A DNA stretch of 64,000 bases. It comes from an uncultured Clostridia bacterium (GTDB taxonomy: Bacteria; Bacillota; Clostridia; Oscillospirales; Ruminococcaceae). The stretch's first letter is position 1. Each line of letters begins with the position of its first letter. Made by a program: the position numbers and the translations under genes. Shown piece by piece: positions 1-9,317 of the stretch. The stretch lies in NCBI GenBank assembly GCA_947629905.1, contig CANRFM010000007.1, forward strand, positions 23,922 to 87,921, in the 5' to 3' direction. The notes below the pieces were generated by a model. That model did no database searches. It was not told the DNA's origin and was given only the letters and a program-made list of their open reading frames with translations.

Positions 1-22
1 CAGTCAGAAAGAAGGAACTTTC

Positions 23-1192
23 ATGCAGTATCGTCAGCGTGCATGGGCAGAGATCTCACTGGATGCCCTTTCCCACAATGCCGCCCTCATCCGCAGGCAG
101 CTCCCGGAGCAGATTGGATTCTGCGCCGTCGTCAAGGCAGATGCCTATGGTCACGGTGAAGAACAGGTCTGCCGCCGGCTCTATGCAGACGGTATCCGGT
201 TCTATGCCGTTTCGAGCTTTGAGGAGGCAGTGCGTGTCAGAAAATGGTGTCCGGAGGGAGACATTCTGATTTTAGGCTATACCTCGCCGGAATGTGCCCC
301 CATGCTTGCCGAATGCGGCATCATCCAGACCATAGTGTCCGGCGAATACGCACGGGCGCTGTCGTCCTTTGCGCAGCCGGGTGCGCCTGTTCGCTGCCAT
401 ATCAAGCTTGACACAGGCATGGGGCGCATCGGTGTACAGACACAGGAACGTGCCGCCTGTTACTGGGAGCTGGAGAATATTTTGGAGCTGCCCGGCTTGC
501 AGGTCGAGGGACTGTTCACACACTTTGCCGCAGCCGATGAGGACGACGAGGAGAGCATCGCCTACACCGAACAGCAGGCGGAGACCATTCTCCACATCGC
601 CGCCAAACTCCGCAGCAAAGGCGTGAACCTGAAACACGTCCACTGCATGAACAGTGCCGCCGTCTGCTACCATCCGCAGCCGGAAACCACATTGGCAAGG
701 GTCGGCATCATTCTTTACGGACTGAAGCCGAATGCGGCATTGCCCGCCCTTGCAGGCTTGCAGCCGGTGCTTTCGCTCCGTTCGAGGATCAGCCACATCA
801 AGACCGTCCCGGCAGGCACGTGCATCAGCTACGGACGCACCTACACGACCAATGAACCCCGGCAGATCGCCACCGTGACCATCGGCTATGCGGACGGTTA
901 CAGCCGGCTGCTTTCCAACCGGGGAGAGGTGCTTGTCAAGGGCGTACGCTGTCCGATCCGGGGCAGAGTTTGCATGGATCAGCTCATGATCGACATCACC
1001 GATGCCCCCATGCCGGAAGTCGGTGACGTGGTGACACTCATCGGCACGGACGGAAATGAATGCATCACCGCTGACGATCTGGCAGGTATGTACGGAACGA
1101 TCGGCTACGAGGTCGTGTGCGGCATTTCCAAGCGTGTACCCCGTATCTATCTCGAAAACGGACGGCTGGTGCATGAAGATCGTTTGTTTTAA
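23..1192 (+). CDS. alr: Alanine racemase
   Basis: PLP-dependent racemase converting L-alanine to D-alanine for peptidoglycan, cytosolic. The 389-aa length is normal for the family. The PLP-lysine motif AVVKADAYGHG lies near residues 35-45, and the catalytic tyrosine motif ISYGRTY is in the C-terminal half, followed by the beta-barrel segment RGRVCMDQLMID. The start is supported by AAGGA at 12-16, six bases before the ATG. An 89-bp gap separates it from the next gene on the same strand; a perfect 12-bp palindrome (ACGCTGCAGCGT, 1251-1262) lies just before that gene's ribosome site. The promoter is outside the window. It sits about 13 kb from the dcw cluster, so co-regulation is not implied. 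Confidence 0.95.
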   Translation: MQYRQRAWAEISLDALSHNAALIRRQLPEQIGFCAVVKADAYGHGEEQVCRRLYADGIRFYAVSSFEEAVRVRKWCPEGDILILGYTSPECAPMLAECGIIQTIVSGEYARALSSFAQPGAPVRCHIKLDTGMGRIGVQTQERAACYWELENILELPGLQVEGLFTHFAAADEDDEESIAYTEQQAETILHIAAKLRSKGVNLKHVHCMNSAAVCYHPQPETTLARVGIILYGLKPNAALPALAGLQPVLSLRSRISHIKTVPAGTCISYGRTYTTNEPRQIATVTIGYADGYSRLLSNRGEVLVKGVRCPIRGRVCMDQLMIDITDAPMPEVGDVVTLIGTDGNECITADDLAGMYGTIGYEVVCGISKRVPRIYLENGRLVHEDRLF

Positions 1193-1250
1193 TTTTTGTA
1201 ACGAATCGGCGGTTCAGGGTACTAAATACATAGACAGAGAATAGCACTGC

Positions 1251-1262
1251 ACGCTGCAGCGT
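1251..1262. repeat. 12-bp perfect palindrome before the activase gene
   Basis: ACGCTGCAGCGT is fully self-complementary and ends 8 bases before the GGAGGAA ribosome site of the gene starting at 1282. It could be an operator half or a short RNA hairpin, but nothing else supports a function. Confidence 0.35.
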
Positions 1263-1281
1263 TTGGTATTGGAGGAATTAC

Positions 1282-4215
1282 ATGAATAGCTATGCTTTGG
1301 GAATTGACGTAGGGTCTACCACCGTCAAGACGGTGGTGTGCGATGAAAAGGGGACTGTCCTGCATTCCGCCTACGAACGGCATTTTTCAAAGGTAAAGGA
1401 AACCGTTTCCGCACAGCTTGAGACCATTGCCGGGAAGTTTCCGGAGGCACAGTTCCGGTCTGCTATGACTGGTTCGGCAGGACTGGGGCTTGCCAATGCA
1501 GCCGGGATCTCCTTTGTACAGGAAGTACACGCAGCATTCCTTGCCGTGAAAATGCTCTATCCAAAGACAGATACCGTCATCGAGCTTGGCGGTGAGGATG
1601 CGAAGATCATCTTCCTGACCGGCGGCGTGGAACAGCGCATGAATGGCTCTTGTGCAGGCGGCACGGGGGCATTCATCGACCAGATGGCAACGCTGCTCGG
1701 CATTACCGTGCAGGAACTGGATGCGGCAGCACTCCGGGCAAAGCGGACGTACCCCATTGCTTCCCGGTGCGGTGTGTTCGCCAAATCCGACATTCAGCCG
1801 CTCCTGAATCAGGGCGCAGCCCGTGAGGATGTGGCTGCCAGTATTTTCCGGGCAGTGGTCGATCAGACAGTCGCCGGTCTGGCACAGGGCAGGGAGATCA
1901 AGGGGAATGTGCTCTTCCTCGGCGGTCCGCTGTACTTCCTGAAAGGCTTGCGCAAGGCGTTCGTTGACACACTCGGACTGACCGAAGAACAGGCTGCTTT
2001 CCCCGAACAGGCACCGGTTTTCGTGGCACTGGGCAGCGCCCTCTATGCCGATCAGAGCAAAGACCAGCCGAAAACGGCTGCCATGCTGCTCGAAAAGATA
2101 CGCAACGCCCATGCCGCTTCGGATGTGCTGACCGGTGATGTCCTCTTTCAGTCCAAAGAGGAATATGCCGAATTTGTCGAACGCCACAAGCAGTGCGACC
2201 TTGCCTATGCCGATCTCCGGCAGTATGAGGGGGATGCCTACCTCGGTATCGATTCCGGCTCGACTACGACAAAACTCGTTCTGATCACAGAGGACGGGCG
2301 GCTGCTGTACAGCCACTACGCTTCTAACGAGGGGCAGCCCCTCGACCGCATTGCCGCCAAACTGAAACAGATCTACGCCGACAGAAACCCGAAACTCCGC
2401 ATCCGGGCAAGTGCCGTCACCGGCTACGGGGAGGACCTCATCCGGGCAGGGCTTTCGGTGGACTACGGCATCGTGGAAACGGTCGCCCACTTCAAGGCAG
2501 CATCTTTCTTCTGTCCGGACGTGGATTTCATCATCGACATCGGCGGGCAGGACATCAAGTGCTTCAAGATCAAGAACGGTGCGATCGACAGCATCATGCT
2601 CAATGAAGCCTGCTCTTCCGGGTGCGGCTCGTTTATTCAGACATTTGCCATGGCAATGGGCTATGACATTGCGGAATTCTCACAGATGGGACTGTTTGCC
2701 AAGCACCCCGTGGAGCTTGGTTCCCGCTGTACTGTATTCATGAACAGTTCCGTCAAGCAGGCACAGAAAGACGGCGCAACGGTGGAGGACATCTCCGCCG
2801 GGCTTTCCTCGTCCATCATCAAGAATGCCATTTACAAGGTCATCCGGGCACGCAGCGTGGACGAACTGGGGAAGAATATTGTCGTTCAAGGCGGAACTTT
2901 CCTGAACGATGCCGTTTTACGCTGCTTTGAGCGTGAGATCGGGCGGCGTGTCATCCGTCCGGCAATTTCCGGGCTGATGGGGGCATTCGGAGCTGCCCTG
3001 TACGCCAAGGAACAGGCTGCCCTCACGGATGCACCAAGTACGCTGATCTCACCGGAAGCCCTGAAACAGTTCTCCTACACGTCCCAGAACGTCCGCTGCG
3101 GCGGCTGCACGGCGAATTGCTCTCTGAACGTGATCAAATTCTCAGACGGCGGACGTTTCGTCTCCGGAAACCGCTGCGAAAAGGGCGCAGGTGTCAAGCG
3201 TGACACCGAAGTCCCCGACCTCTACACCTATAAATATGACAGCCTCATGGCACTTGCCAAAGAGCAGCCCGCCCGCAGCCGGGCGACAGTCGGTCTGCCC
3301 ATGGTACTCAGCTTCTATGAACAGATGCCGTTCTGGCATACCCTGTTCACCAAGCTCGGCTTCCGTGTGGAAATTTCAGGGGAGAGCGACCGGAAGGTCT
3401 ACTTCAAGGGGCAGCACACCATTCCGTCCGATACGGTATGCTACCCGGCAAAGTTAGCGCACGGACACGTTGAAACGCTGCTCGAAAAGGGCGTGGACTT
3501 CATCTTCTGGCCGTGCATGAGTTATAATCTGCAGGAGGCAGACACCAACAACCATTTCAACTGCCCGGTCGTTGCCTACTATCCGGAGCTGATGCGGGCA
3601 AACCACAGCGGCTTGAACGCCAACAATTTCTGCTATCCCTATCTGGATCTCAACAACCGGAAGAACGTCATCCAAGTCATGAAGAAGACCCTCCGGAAGT
3701 ACAACATCGGCGGAGAGATCGCCGCAGCAGTGGATGCTGCCTATCAGGCATTTACCGATTTCCGGAAAGACATTGCCCAGAAAGCGCAGGAAGTCATCGC
3801 ACAGGCAAGGACACAGGGACGGAAGATCATCGTCCTTGCGGGCAGACCGTATCACCTTGACAAGGAGATCAACCACGGCATTCACAAACTGATTACCAGT
3901 CTCGGTTTGGCAGTGGTGACGGAGGAAAGCGTTGCGCCCCTTGGCGAAATGCCCCACCTGCACGTTCTCAACCAGTGGACATATCACAGCCGTCTGTACC
4001 GGGCTGCCCAGTATGTCACCACACAGCCGGATATGCAGCTTGTGCAGCTCGTTTCGTTCGGGTGCGGCATTGATGCGATCACGACTGACGAGGTGCGCAG
4101 CATCCTCGAATCCCACGGAAAGCTCTACACACAGTTGAAAATTGACGAGATCAATAACTTGGGCGCTGCCAAGATCCGCCTGAGAAGCCTACTGGCGGCG
4201 ATGAACAGTCAGTAA
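1282..4215 (+). CDS. Acyl-CoA dehydratase activase-related protein, two ASKHA domains plus cysteine domain
   Basis: BadF/BadG/BcrA/HgdC-type ATPase. Two ASKHA ATPase units lie in tandem: the first has GIDVGSTT at residues 7-14 and a CAGGTGAF motif, the second has GIDSGSTT from about 322 and a CSSGCGSF motif. In activators of 2-hydroxyacyl-CoA dehydratases such cysteines bind an inter-subunit [4Fe-4S] cluster and ATP hydrolysis drives one-electron transfer. A third region of about 370 residues (DUF2229-like) starts with a cysteine group at C606, C609, C613 and C632. The total of 977 aa is much longer than single-domain activators (about 260-280 aa). GGAGGAA at 1271-1277 supports the start. The next gene (24 bp on) is its likely partner. 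The actual substrate is unknown; a reductase-activating or acyl-CoA role is inference from family. Confidence 0.85.
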   Translation: MNSYALGIDVGSTTVKTVVCDEKGTVLHSAYERHFSKVKETVSAQLETIAGKFPEAQFRSAMTGSAGLGLANAAGISFVQEVHAAFLAVKMLYPKTDTVIELGGEDAKIIFLTGGVEQRMNGSCAGGTGAFIDQMATLLGITVQELDAAALRAKRTYPIASRCGVFAKSDIQPLLNQGAAREDVAASIFRAVVDQTVAGLAQGREIKGNVLFLGGPLYFLKGLRKAFVDTLGLTEEQAAFPEQAPVFVALGSALYADQSKDQPKTAAMLLEKIRNAHAASDVLTGDVLFQSKEEYAEFVERHKQCDLAYADLRQYEGDAYLGIDSGSTTTKLVLITEDGRLLYSHYASNEGQPLDRIAAKLKQIYADRNPKLRIRASAVTGYGEDLIRAGLSVDYGIVETVAHFKAASFFCPDVDFIIDIGGQDIKCFKIKNGAIDSIMLNEACSSGCGSFIQTFAMAMGYDIAEFSQMGLFAKHPVELGSRCTVFMNSSVKQAQKDGATVEDISAGLSSSIIKNAIYKVIRARSVDELGKNIVVQGGTFLNDAVLRCFEREIGRRVIRPAISGLMGAFGAALYAKEQAALTDAPSTLISPEALKQFSYTSQNVRCGGCTANCSLNVIKFSDGGRFVSGNRCEKGAGVKRDTEVPDLYTYKYDSLMALAKEQPARSRATVGLPMVLSFYEQMPFWHTLFTKLGFRVEISGESDRKVYFKGQHTIPSDTVCYPAKLAHGHVETLLEKGVDFIFWPCMSYNLQEADTNNHFNCPVVAYYPELMRANHSGLNANNFCYPYLDLNNRKNVIQVMKKTLRKYNIGGEIAAAVDAAYQAFTDFRKDIAQKAQEVIAQARTQGRKIIVLAGRPYHLDKEINHGIHKLITSLGLAVVTEESVAPLGEMPHLHVLNQWTYHSRLYRAAQYVTTQPDMQLVQLVSFGCGIDAITTDEVRSILESHGKLYTQLKIDEINNLGAAKIRLRSLLAAMNSQ

Positions 4216-4239
4216 ATTTCGCAGAAAGGAGTACCTGTC

Positions 4240-5484
4240 ATGGAGGATCATGCGATCTTTACCCGTGAAATGAAAGACACACACACCATACTCATCCCGA
4301 ATATGCTGCCCATCCAGTTCCGGCTGCTGATCAGTGTGTTTGAGTTCTACGGCTACCATTGTGAATTGCTCGAGAGCGAATCCCGCACGGTCGTGGAGGA
4401 GGGGCTGAAAAATGTCCACAACGACACCTGCTACCCGGCACTGCTTGTGATCGGGCAATTCATGGAAGCCCTGAAAAGCGGCAAATACGACCCCAACCGC
4501 ACCGCCCTCATGCTGCCGCAGACCGGCGGCGGCTGCCGGGCTTCCAATTATATCCACCTGCTCCGGAAATGCCTGAAAGACACATTCCCGCAGGTGCCTG
4601 TCATTTCCCTGAATTTCGTCGGTCTGGAGAAAGACCCCCGCAACGGCTGGCAGCTCACCATGCCCATGATCATCCGGGCGATCTACAGCATCATTTACGG
4701 GGATATGCTCATGACGCTCTATAACCAGTGCCGTTCCTATGAACTGATCAAGGGCAGCTCCAAAAAGGTACTGGACAAATGGATCCGCTTTATGTCCAAA
4801 GAACTGCGGAAAAACGGCTACACGAATACCACGAAGTATTACAAGATGATGCTGGCGGATTTTGCCAAGATCGAACGTTCTTCCATTCCACGGATCAAGG
4901 TCGGCATTGTCGGGGAGATCTACGTGAAGTATTCGCCGCTTGCCAACAATCATTTAGAGGATTTTCTCATCTCGGAGGGCTGTGAACCGGTCGTGCCGTC
5001 CATGCTGGAATTCATTCTCTACTGGGCGATCAACAAGGTCAACGATGCCCGCATCTACGGGAAATACACAGCAGCGACCCCGGTCTACCACATGATCTAC
5101 AAAATGTTCCTTGCCGAGCAGAAACGTGTCATCCGGACGATGAAAGAGCATAGCACCTTCACACCGCCGCATGATTTTGAGAAGCTGCGGACTTCCGTGA
5201 CACGCTATATCGGGCAGGGCGTGAACATGGGCGAAGGCTGGCTGATCCCTGCCGAAATGGGCGCACTTGCCGAAAGCGGCACGGAGAATATCATCTGCAC
5301 CCAACCTTTCGGCTGTCTGCCGAACCACATCATCGCCAAGGGCATGAGCCGAGCAGTCAAGGAATACTACCCGGATGCCAATATCATTGCCATTGACTAT
5401 GACCCCGGTGCGACCCGTGTCAATCAGGAAAACCGCATCAAGCTCATGCTTGCCAATGCAAGGGCAAAAAGGGGAGAGGTATAG
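4240..5484 (+). CDS. 2-hydroxyacyl-CoA dehydratase-like partner protein
   Basis: 414-aa protein resembling the HgdB/BcrB-like catalytic side of 2-hydroxyacyl-CoA dehydratases. Conserved cysteines sit in NDTCYPALL, GGGCRASNY and FGCLPNHI, and the C-terminus has IDYDPGATRVNQENR. It follows the large activase by 24 bp with an AAAGGAG ribosome site, so the two are probably one transcript and one complex. In some genomes these two parts are, as I recall, a single fused protein. There is no acyl-CoA transferase, dehydrogenase or electron-transfer gene beside it, so the substrate cannot be read from context. Probably an iron-sulfur protein; function unassigned. Confidence 0.75.
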   Translation: MEDHAIFTREMKDTHTILIPNMLPIQFRLLISVFEFYGYHCELLESESRTVVEEGLKNVHNDTCYPALLVIGQFMEALKSGKYDPNRTALMLPQTGGGCRASNYIHLLRKCLKDTFPQVPVISLNFVGLEKDPRNGWQLTMPMIIRAIYSIIYGDMLMTLYNQCRSYELIKGSSKKVLDKWIRFMSKELRKNGYTNTTKYYKMMLADFAKIERSSIPRIKVGIVGEIYVKYSPLANNHLEDFLISEGCEPVVPSMLEFILYWAINKVNDARIYGKYTAATPVYHMIYKMFLAEQKRVIRTMKEHSTFTPPHDFEKLRTSVTRYIGQGVNMGEGWLIPAEMGALAESGTENIICTQPFGCLPNHIIAKGMSRAVKEYYPDANIIAIDYDPGATRVNQENRIKLMLANARAKRGEV

Positions 5485-5547
5485 CAGCTTTGCATTCCTG
5501 TGAAATGCTTTCCGGGGAGCAAATTCAGAAAAATTTCCCGGAAGGTA

Positions 5548-5576
5548 TTGACATTTCGTGTGTTTTATACTATAAT
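5548..5576 (+). promoter_or_regulatory. Consensus sigma-A promoter of secDF
   Basis: Perfect TTGACA (5548-5553) and TATAAT (5571-5576) with a 17-bp spacer. Transcription should begin near 5583, giving a leader of about 77 nt before the GTG start of secDF at 5660. A 9-bp imperfect stem (5508-5516 with 5537-5545) ends just upstream of the -35 box and may weakly terminate the preceding operon. Confidence 0.9.
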
Positions 5577-5659
5577 AGGAATGTATGTCGTTTGTTTTAC
5601 GGCAAAAAGAGATTATACCGTCCGATGTTCCGACAAGGGCGGCAACAGGAGGTCAGATC

Positions 5660-7990
5660 GTGAAAAAAAGAGTAGGAAAACCCGTCTTTTTCATTGTCGT
5701 GCTGTTTATACTGGCATTCACCTATACAACGGTATTTGGTGTGCTGCGGTATAAGGGCGATATCCCGCATACCTATGTGCATGGGCTGAATGATATTCGT
5801 CTCGGCATTGATATTCAGGGCGGTGTAGATGTCACCTTTGAGCCGGAGGACGGCATGGATGCCACGGAAGAACAGATGAAGGCTGCCTTGCAGGTCATCA
5901 ATCTGCGACTGGCAAATCTTGGCATTCACGACAGTGAAACGTACGTAGACTACAACAACAGCCGTATCATTGTGCGGTTCCCGTGGCAGTCGGACGAGGA
6001 GAATTTTGACCCCGCTGCCGCTGTGGACGAGTTAGGACAGATGTCTGAGCTGACATTCCGCTACGGGCAGGATGCTTCCGGCGAAGTCATTATCTCCGGT
6101 GCGGATGTCAATGAAGCTGCGGGCGGCTATGATCAGCAGAATTCCCAGTGGGTCGTACAGCTCAAGCTGAACGATACCGGAAAGAGTGCCTTTGCCTCTG
6201 CAACGGCGGAACAGGCTGCCAACGGCGGCTATATCTCCATCTGGATGGATGATACCTGCATCTCCAGTGCGACCGTCAATGAAGCCATCAGCAATGGTGA
6301 AGCGGTCATCTCCGGCAATTTCACTGCCGAATCCGCACAGGAGCTTGCCGAACAGATCAATTCTGGTGCGCTGCCGTTCTCGCTCGAAGCAACAAGCACC
6401 AAGACACTTTCCCCGACTTTGGGTTCCGGTGCGCTCCGTGCCATGATCCTGAGCGGACTGATCGCACTGTGCTTCATTGCGGTCTATATGATCGTACTCT
6501 ACCGCATCCCCGGTCTGATCGCCGTAATTGGTCTGATCGGACAGGCTGCCGGTATGCTGGCAGCGGTTTCCGGGTGGTTCGGTTTCCAGCCGAGTTCCAC
6601 GCTGACAATTCCGGGTATTGCCGGTATCATCCTTTCGATCGGTATGGGTGTTGACTGTAACATCATCACCGCCGAGCGTATCCGTGAGGAACTGGCACGT
6701 GGCAAGAGCGTGGAAACTTCCCTCAAGGCAGGCTATCAGAACGCCTTCTCCGCTATCTTGGATGGTAACCTGACACTTGCCATTGTTGCTGTGATTTTGA
6801 TGGGTGCTTTCGGTACGAATACCAACCCGCTTACCAGAATACTGGATGCGACGATCTTCTTCCCGTTCGGGGCTACGACAGAGGGCTTTGTGTACTCGTT
6901 CGGCTTCACATTGGTTGCCGGCGTTATCCTGAACTTCATCATGGGCGTGGGTGCTGCACGGCTGATGACAATGTCTCTGGCACGCTTCAAGGCATTCCAG
7001 AAACCCTCCCTCTACGGCTACAGCGAGAAACGCTACAAAGCACCGAAGATCCGCAAGTTCAGCGAATCGAAGAAGATCTTCTTCATCCTTTCTTCTGTAC
7101 TGATCGTGCTTTCGTTCTGTACTTCTTTCCTCGGGGTGGAAATTGCCATCGACTTTAAGGGCGGTACGATCGTTTCGTACTCCTACAGCGGTGATCTGGA
7201 TGAAAACGCCTGCAAATCCGCCGTGGAAGATGTGCTTGGTACACCGGTTACGCTTCAGAAGGGCGAAAGCTTTGATGCGGACACCAATATCCTGACCATT
7301 TCGTTCAGCTATGACGAGAGCCTGACACTGGACAAGCAGTCGGAAATGCTGGAAGCCGTGCAGAATGCTTATCCGGACAACAACATCGAGGAACTGGAAA
7401 GCAATGAAGTCAGCCCATCCTCCGGCCGGGAATTCTTCGGGAAGTGCATTGTGGCAGTCATCTTTGCCGCACTCCTGCTGATTATCTACATTGCGCTGCG
7501 GTTCAAGAAGATCAGCGGCTGGTCTGCGGGTGTGTTCACGATCCTGACACTGCTGCATGACATCATCATCACCTACGGCAGCTTTGTGCTGTGCGGCTTT
7601 GAGATCAACTCCAACTTCATGGCTGTGATCCTGACGATCTTTGGTTACTCCATCAACAACACGATCATCGTTTACGACCGTATCCGTGAGAATCAGAGAC
7701 TGATGCTCCGCACAACGACCATTGCCGAACTGGTCAACACCAGCGCAAGCCAGACGCTCCGCCGTTCGCTGCGCACTTCGATCACGACCGTTTCGACCAT
7801 GATCATCATCAGCGTGGTTGCCTACCTGTTCCATGTGGAGAGCATCCTGAGCTTCTCCGTGCCGATGACATTCGGACTGATCGCCGGTACGTACTCCTCC
7901 CAGTGCATTGCACCGACCCTGTGGGTATGGTGGAATGAACGCAGAGGTGCAAAGACCATTGCCGACACTGCCAAGTCAACAACTGCCTGA
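5660..7990 (+). CDS. secDF: Protein translocase SecDF fusion
   Basis: Fused SecD-SecF, an RND-family membrane subunit that uses proton motive force to help Sec-dependent export. The N-terminal TM (KPVFFIVVLFILAF) is followed by an extracytoplasmic P1 region and a first group of TMs from about residue 250, with the SecD-type motif LGIDIQGGVDVTFEPE. The SecF half begins near FLGVEIAIDFKGGT and carries its own TM group. The 776-aa length fits a Gram-positive SecDF. I chose GTG 5660 because AGGAGG lies at 5647-5652 with good spacing, and because an in-frame ATG at 5585 lies at or before the predicted transcription start. It has its own promoter and a terminator just downstream, so it is probably monocistronic. 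Confidence 0.95.
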   Translation: MKKRVGKPVFFIVVLFILAFTYTTVFGVLRYKGDIPHTYVHGLNDIRLGIDIQGGVDVTFEPEDGMDATEEQMKAALQVINLRLANLGIHDSETYVDYNNSRIIVRFPWQSDEENFDPAAAVDELGQMSELTFRYGQDASGEVIISGADVNEAAGGYDQQNSQWVVQLKLNDTGKSAFASATAEQAANGGYISIWMDDTCISSATVNEAISNGEAVISGNFTAESAQELAEQINSGALPFSLEATSTKTLSPTLGSGALRAMILSGLIALCFIAVYMIVLYRIPGLIAVIGLIGQAAGMLAAVSGWFGFQPSSTLTIPGIAGIILSIGMGVDCNIITAERIREELARGKSVETSLKAGYQNAFSAILDGNLTLAIVAVILMGAFGTNTNPLTRILDATIFFPFGATTEGFVYSFGFTLVAGVILNFIMGVGAARLMTMSLARFKAFQKPSLYGYSEKRYKAPKIRKFSESKKIFFILSSVLIVLSFCTSFLGVEIAIDFKGGTIVSYSYSGDLDENACKSAVEDVLGTPVTLQKGESFDADTNILTISFSYDESLTLDKQSEMLEAVQNAYPDNNIEELESNEVSPSSGREFFGKCIVAVIFAALLLIIYIALRFKKISGWSAGVFTILTLLHDIIITYGSFVLCGFEINSNFMAVILTIFGYSINNTIIVYDRIRENQRLMLRTTTIAELVNTSASQTLRRSLRTSITTVSTMIIISVVAYLFHVESILSFSVPMTFGLIAGTYSSQCIAPTLWVWWNERRGAKTIADTAKSTTA

Positions 7991-7996
7991 AAAATG

Positions 7997-8026
7997 CCCC
8001 GCCGCTCTGAAAAGCGGCGGGGTTGC
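7997..8026 (+). terminator. Intrinsic terminator after secDF
   Basis: Perfect 10-bp GC-rich stem (7997-8006 with 8013-8022) with a 6-nt loop, six bases after the stop codon. The following T-tract is weak. Confidence 0.8.
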
Positions 8027-8086
8027 CTTATCCTCTCTCTTTCCGCTTTTTGAAATGCTCCGTGTATATTCCGGCACACAGCAAAA

Positions 8087-8115
8087 TTGACAAAAGCAGG
8101 AAAATGTGGTATACT
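8087..8115 (+). promoter_or_regulatory. Promoter of the tyrosine recombinase gene
   Basis: TTGACA (8087-8092), 17-bp spacer, TATACT (8110-8115). It gives a leader of roughly 20 nt before ATG 8141 and shows that a possible TTG start at 8087 is really the -35 box. Confidence 0.85.
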
Positions 8116-8140
8116 GATATTGAAAAAAGGGGGCATCTCT

Positions 8141-9136
8141 ATGCAGATCCAACGCAGCGAAAATCCAGCATTCCTGAATGAATTCATCACGCACCTGTCA
8201 GTCGTCAAGGGACTTGCCGGAAGTACTGTGGGTGTGTATTATCAGGATGTGCGGCAGTTTTTACGCTTTCTGAAACTTGACCGGGCGGACGTGCCGAATA
8301 TCTCTGCCGAAATGTTACAGGAAGTAAGCATACAGGACATTACTGTTGAAGATATGCGCACGGTCACACTCGGAGACATTCATCGGTTTTATGGCTTCGT
8401 GGCTGCGGAGTGCGGGAATCATGACAAGATACGTTCCCGGAAAGCCTCCTCCCTGCGTGGTTTTTTTCACTATCTCACCACACAGGCAAGGCTGCTCGAC
8501 TATGATCCGACCACCAATTTAGAGCTTTCCTCGCCCAAGCGTGCGCTCCCGAAGTATCTCAACCTCAACGAAAGCCTTGAGGTGCTGAAAGCGCTCACCG
8601 AACAAGCCGGAAAGGCGCAGCTCCGGGATTACTGCATCCTGACACTGTTCCTGAACTGCGGGATACGGCTCGGGGAACTGGTCGGGCTGAATCTTTCCTC
8701 GTTGGATATGGACGAAAAGCGGATGCGTGTTCTTGGCAAAGGTTCAAAAGAGCGCATCGTCTATCTGAATCCATCCTGTATGGCGGCATTGCGGGAGTAT
8801 CTGTTTGAACGCTCTCAGGCGGAAACGGCTGACCCGGCACTGTTCCTCTCCAACCAGAATAAGCGGATCAGCCGCCGCCGGGTGCAGCAAATTGTGGAAA
8901 ATGCCCTCAAAGCTGCCGGGCTGGACGGACGGGGACTTTCCACCCATAAGCTGCGGCACACGGCTGCGACTTTGATGTATCAACATGGACACGTGGACGT
9001 GCTCACGCTGAAAAATATCCTCGGACATGAAAGCATCGCCACGACGGAAATTTACACGCACCTGTCCGACACTGCCATGCAGGAGGCAATGGATCACTCA
9101 CCGCTTGCGGATGTCAGACGAAAAGATCTGCCTTAA
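8141..9136 (+). CDS. XerC/XerD-type tyrosine recombinase
   Basis: 331-aa site-specific recombinase with an N-terminal SAM-like core-binding domain (about 10-120) and a catalytic domain carrying the full set: R176 in GIRLGEL, K in GKGSKER, HxxR in HKLRHTAA, and H plus nucleophile Y305 in LGHESIATTEIYTHL. The size fits XerC/XerD, which resolve chromosome dimers at dif, rather than a phage integrase, and there are no mobile genes beside it. AGGGGG before ATG 8141 and the promoter fix the start. Whether it is the genome's XerC or XerD equivalent, or a solitary paralogue, cannot be decided here. Confidence 0.88.
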   Translation: MQIQRSENPAFLNEFITHLSVVKGLAGSTVGVYYQDVRQFLRFLKLDRADVPNISAEMLQEVSIQDITVEDMRTVTLGDIHRFYGFVAAECGNHDKIRSRKASSLRGFFHYLTTQARLLDYDPTTNLELSSPKRALPKYLNLNESLEVLKALTEQAGKAQLRDYCILTLFLNCGIRLGELVGLNLSSLDMDEKRMRVLGKGSKERIVYLNPSCMAALREYLFERSQAETADPALFLSNQNKRISRRRVQQIVENALKAAGLDGRGLSTHKLRHTAATLMYQHGHVDVLTLKNILGHESIATTEIYTHLSDTAMQEAMDHSPLADVRRKDLP

Positions 9137-9208
9137 ATCAAACTGCATGAAAGACCTTGACATTGTACACCCGGAATCGGTCAAACTGACAAAAAATTAA
9201 CAGATGGC

Positions 9209-9237
9209 TTTACAAATTTTTTCATCTGTGCTATACT
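9209..9237 (+). promoter_or_regulatory. Promoter of the ABC transporter gene, with inverted repeat
   Basis: TTTACA (9209-9214), 17-bp spacer, TATACT (9232-9237). A 7-bp inverted repeat ACAGATG (9200-9206) / CATCTGT (9223-9229) brackets the -35 box and enters the spacer, so it could be an operator. The leader holds a 9-bp hairpin (9252-9260 with 9271-9279). Confidence 0.75.
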
Positions 9238-9251
9238 AAATAGGTGGTTGG

Positions 9252-9283
9252 GGCAGGAAACTGGTTGGTTTTTCCTGCCTTTA
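9252..9283 (+). promoter_or_regulatory. Leader hairpin upstream of the ABC transporter
   Basis: GGCAGGAAA (9252-9260) pairs perfectly with TTTCCTGCC (9271-9279) around a 10-nt loop, followed by TTTATG. It lies between the promoter and the gene and has the look of a weak attenuator, or of an mRNA-stabilising 5' stem. Confidence 0.45.
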
Positions 9284-9317
9284 TGCTTATTATTGACAAG
9301 GAGGGGCTGTATCATCT

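Noticed and set aside
5585..5659. Longer SecDF start at ATG 5585
   Set aside because: It coincides with the predicted transcription start of a perfect promoter; AGGAGG and the hydrophobic N-terminus fit GTG 5660.
8087..8140. Longer recombinase start at TTG 8087
   Set aside because: This TTG is part of the -35 box of the gene's promoter, so it cannot be in the transcript.
8141..9136. Tyrosine recombinase as sign of a prophage or transposon at 8 kb
   Set aside because: No arm domain, no flanking repeats, mobile or phage genes; its size fits a chromosomal Xer protein.
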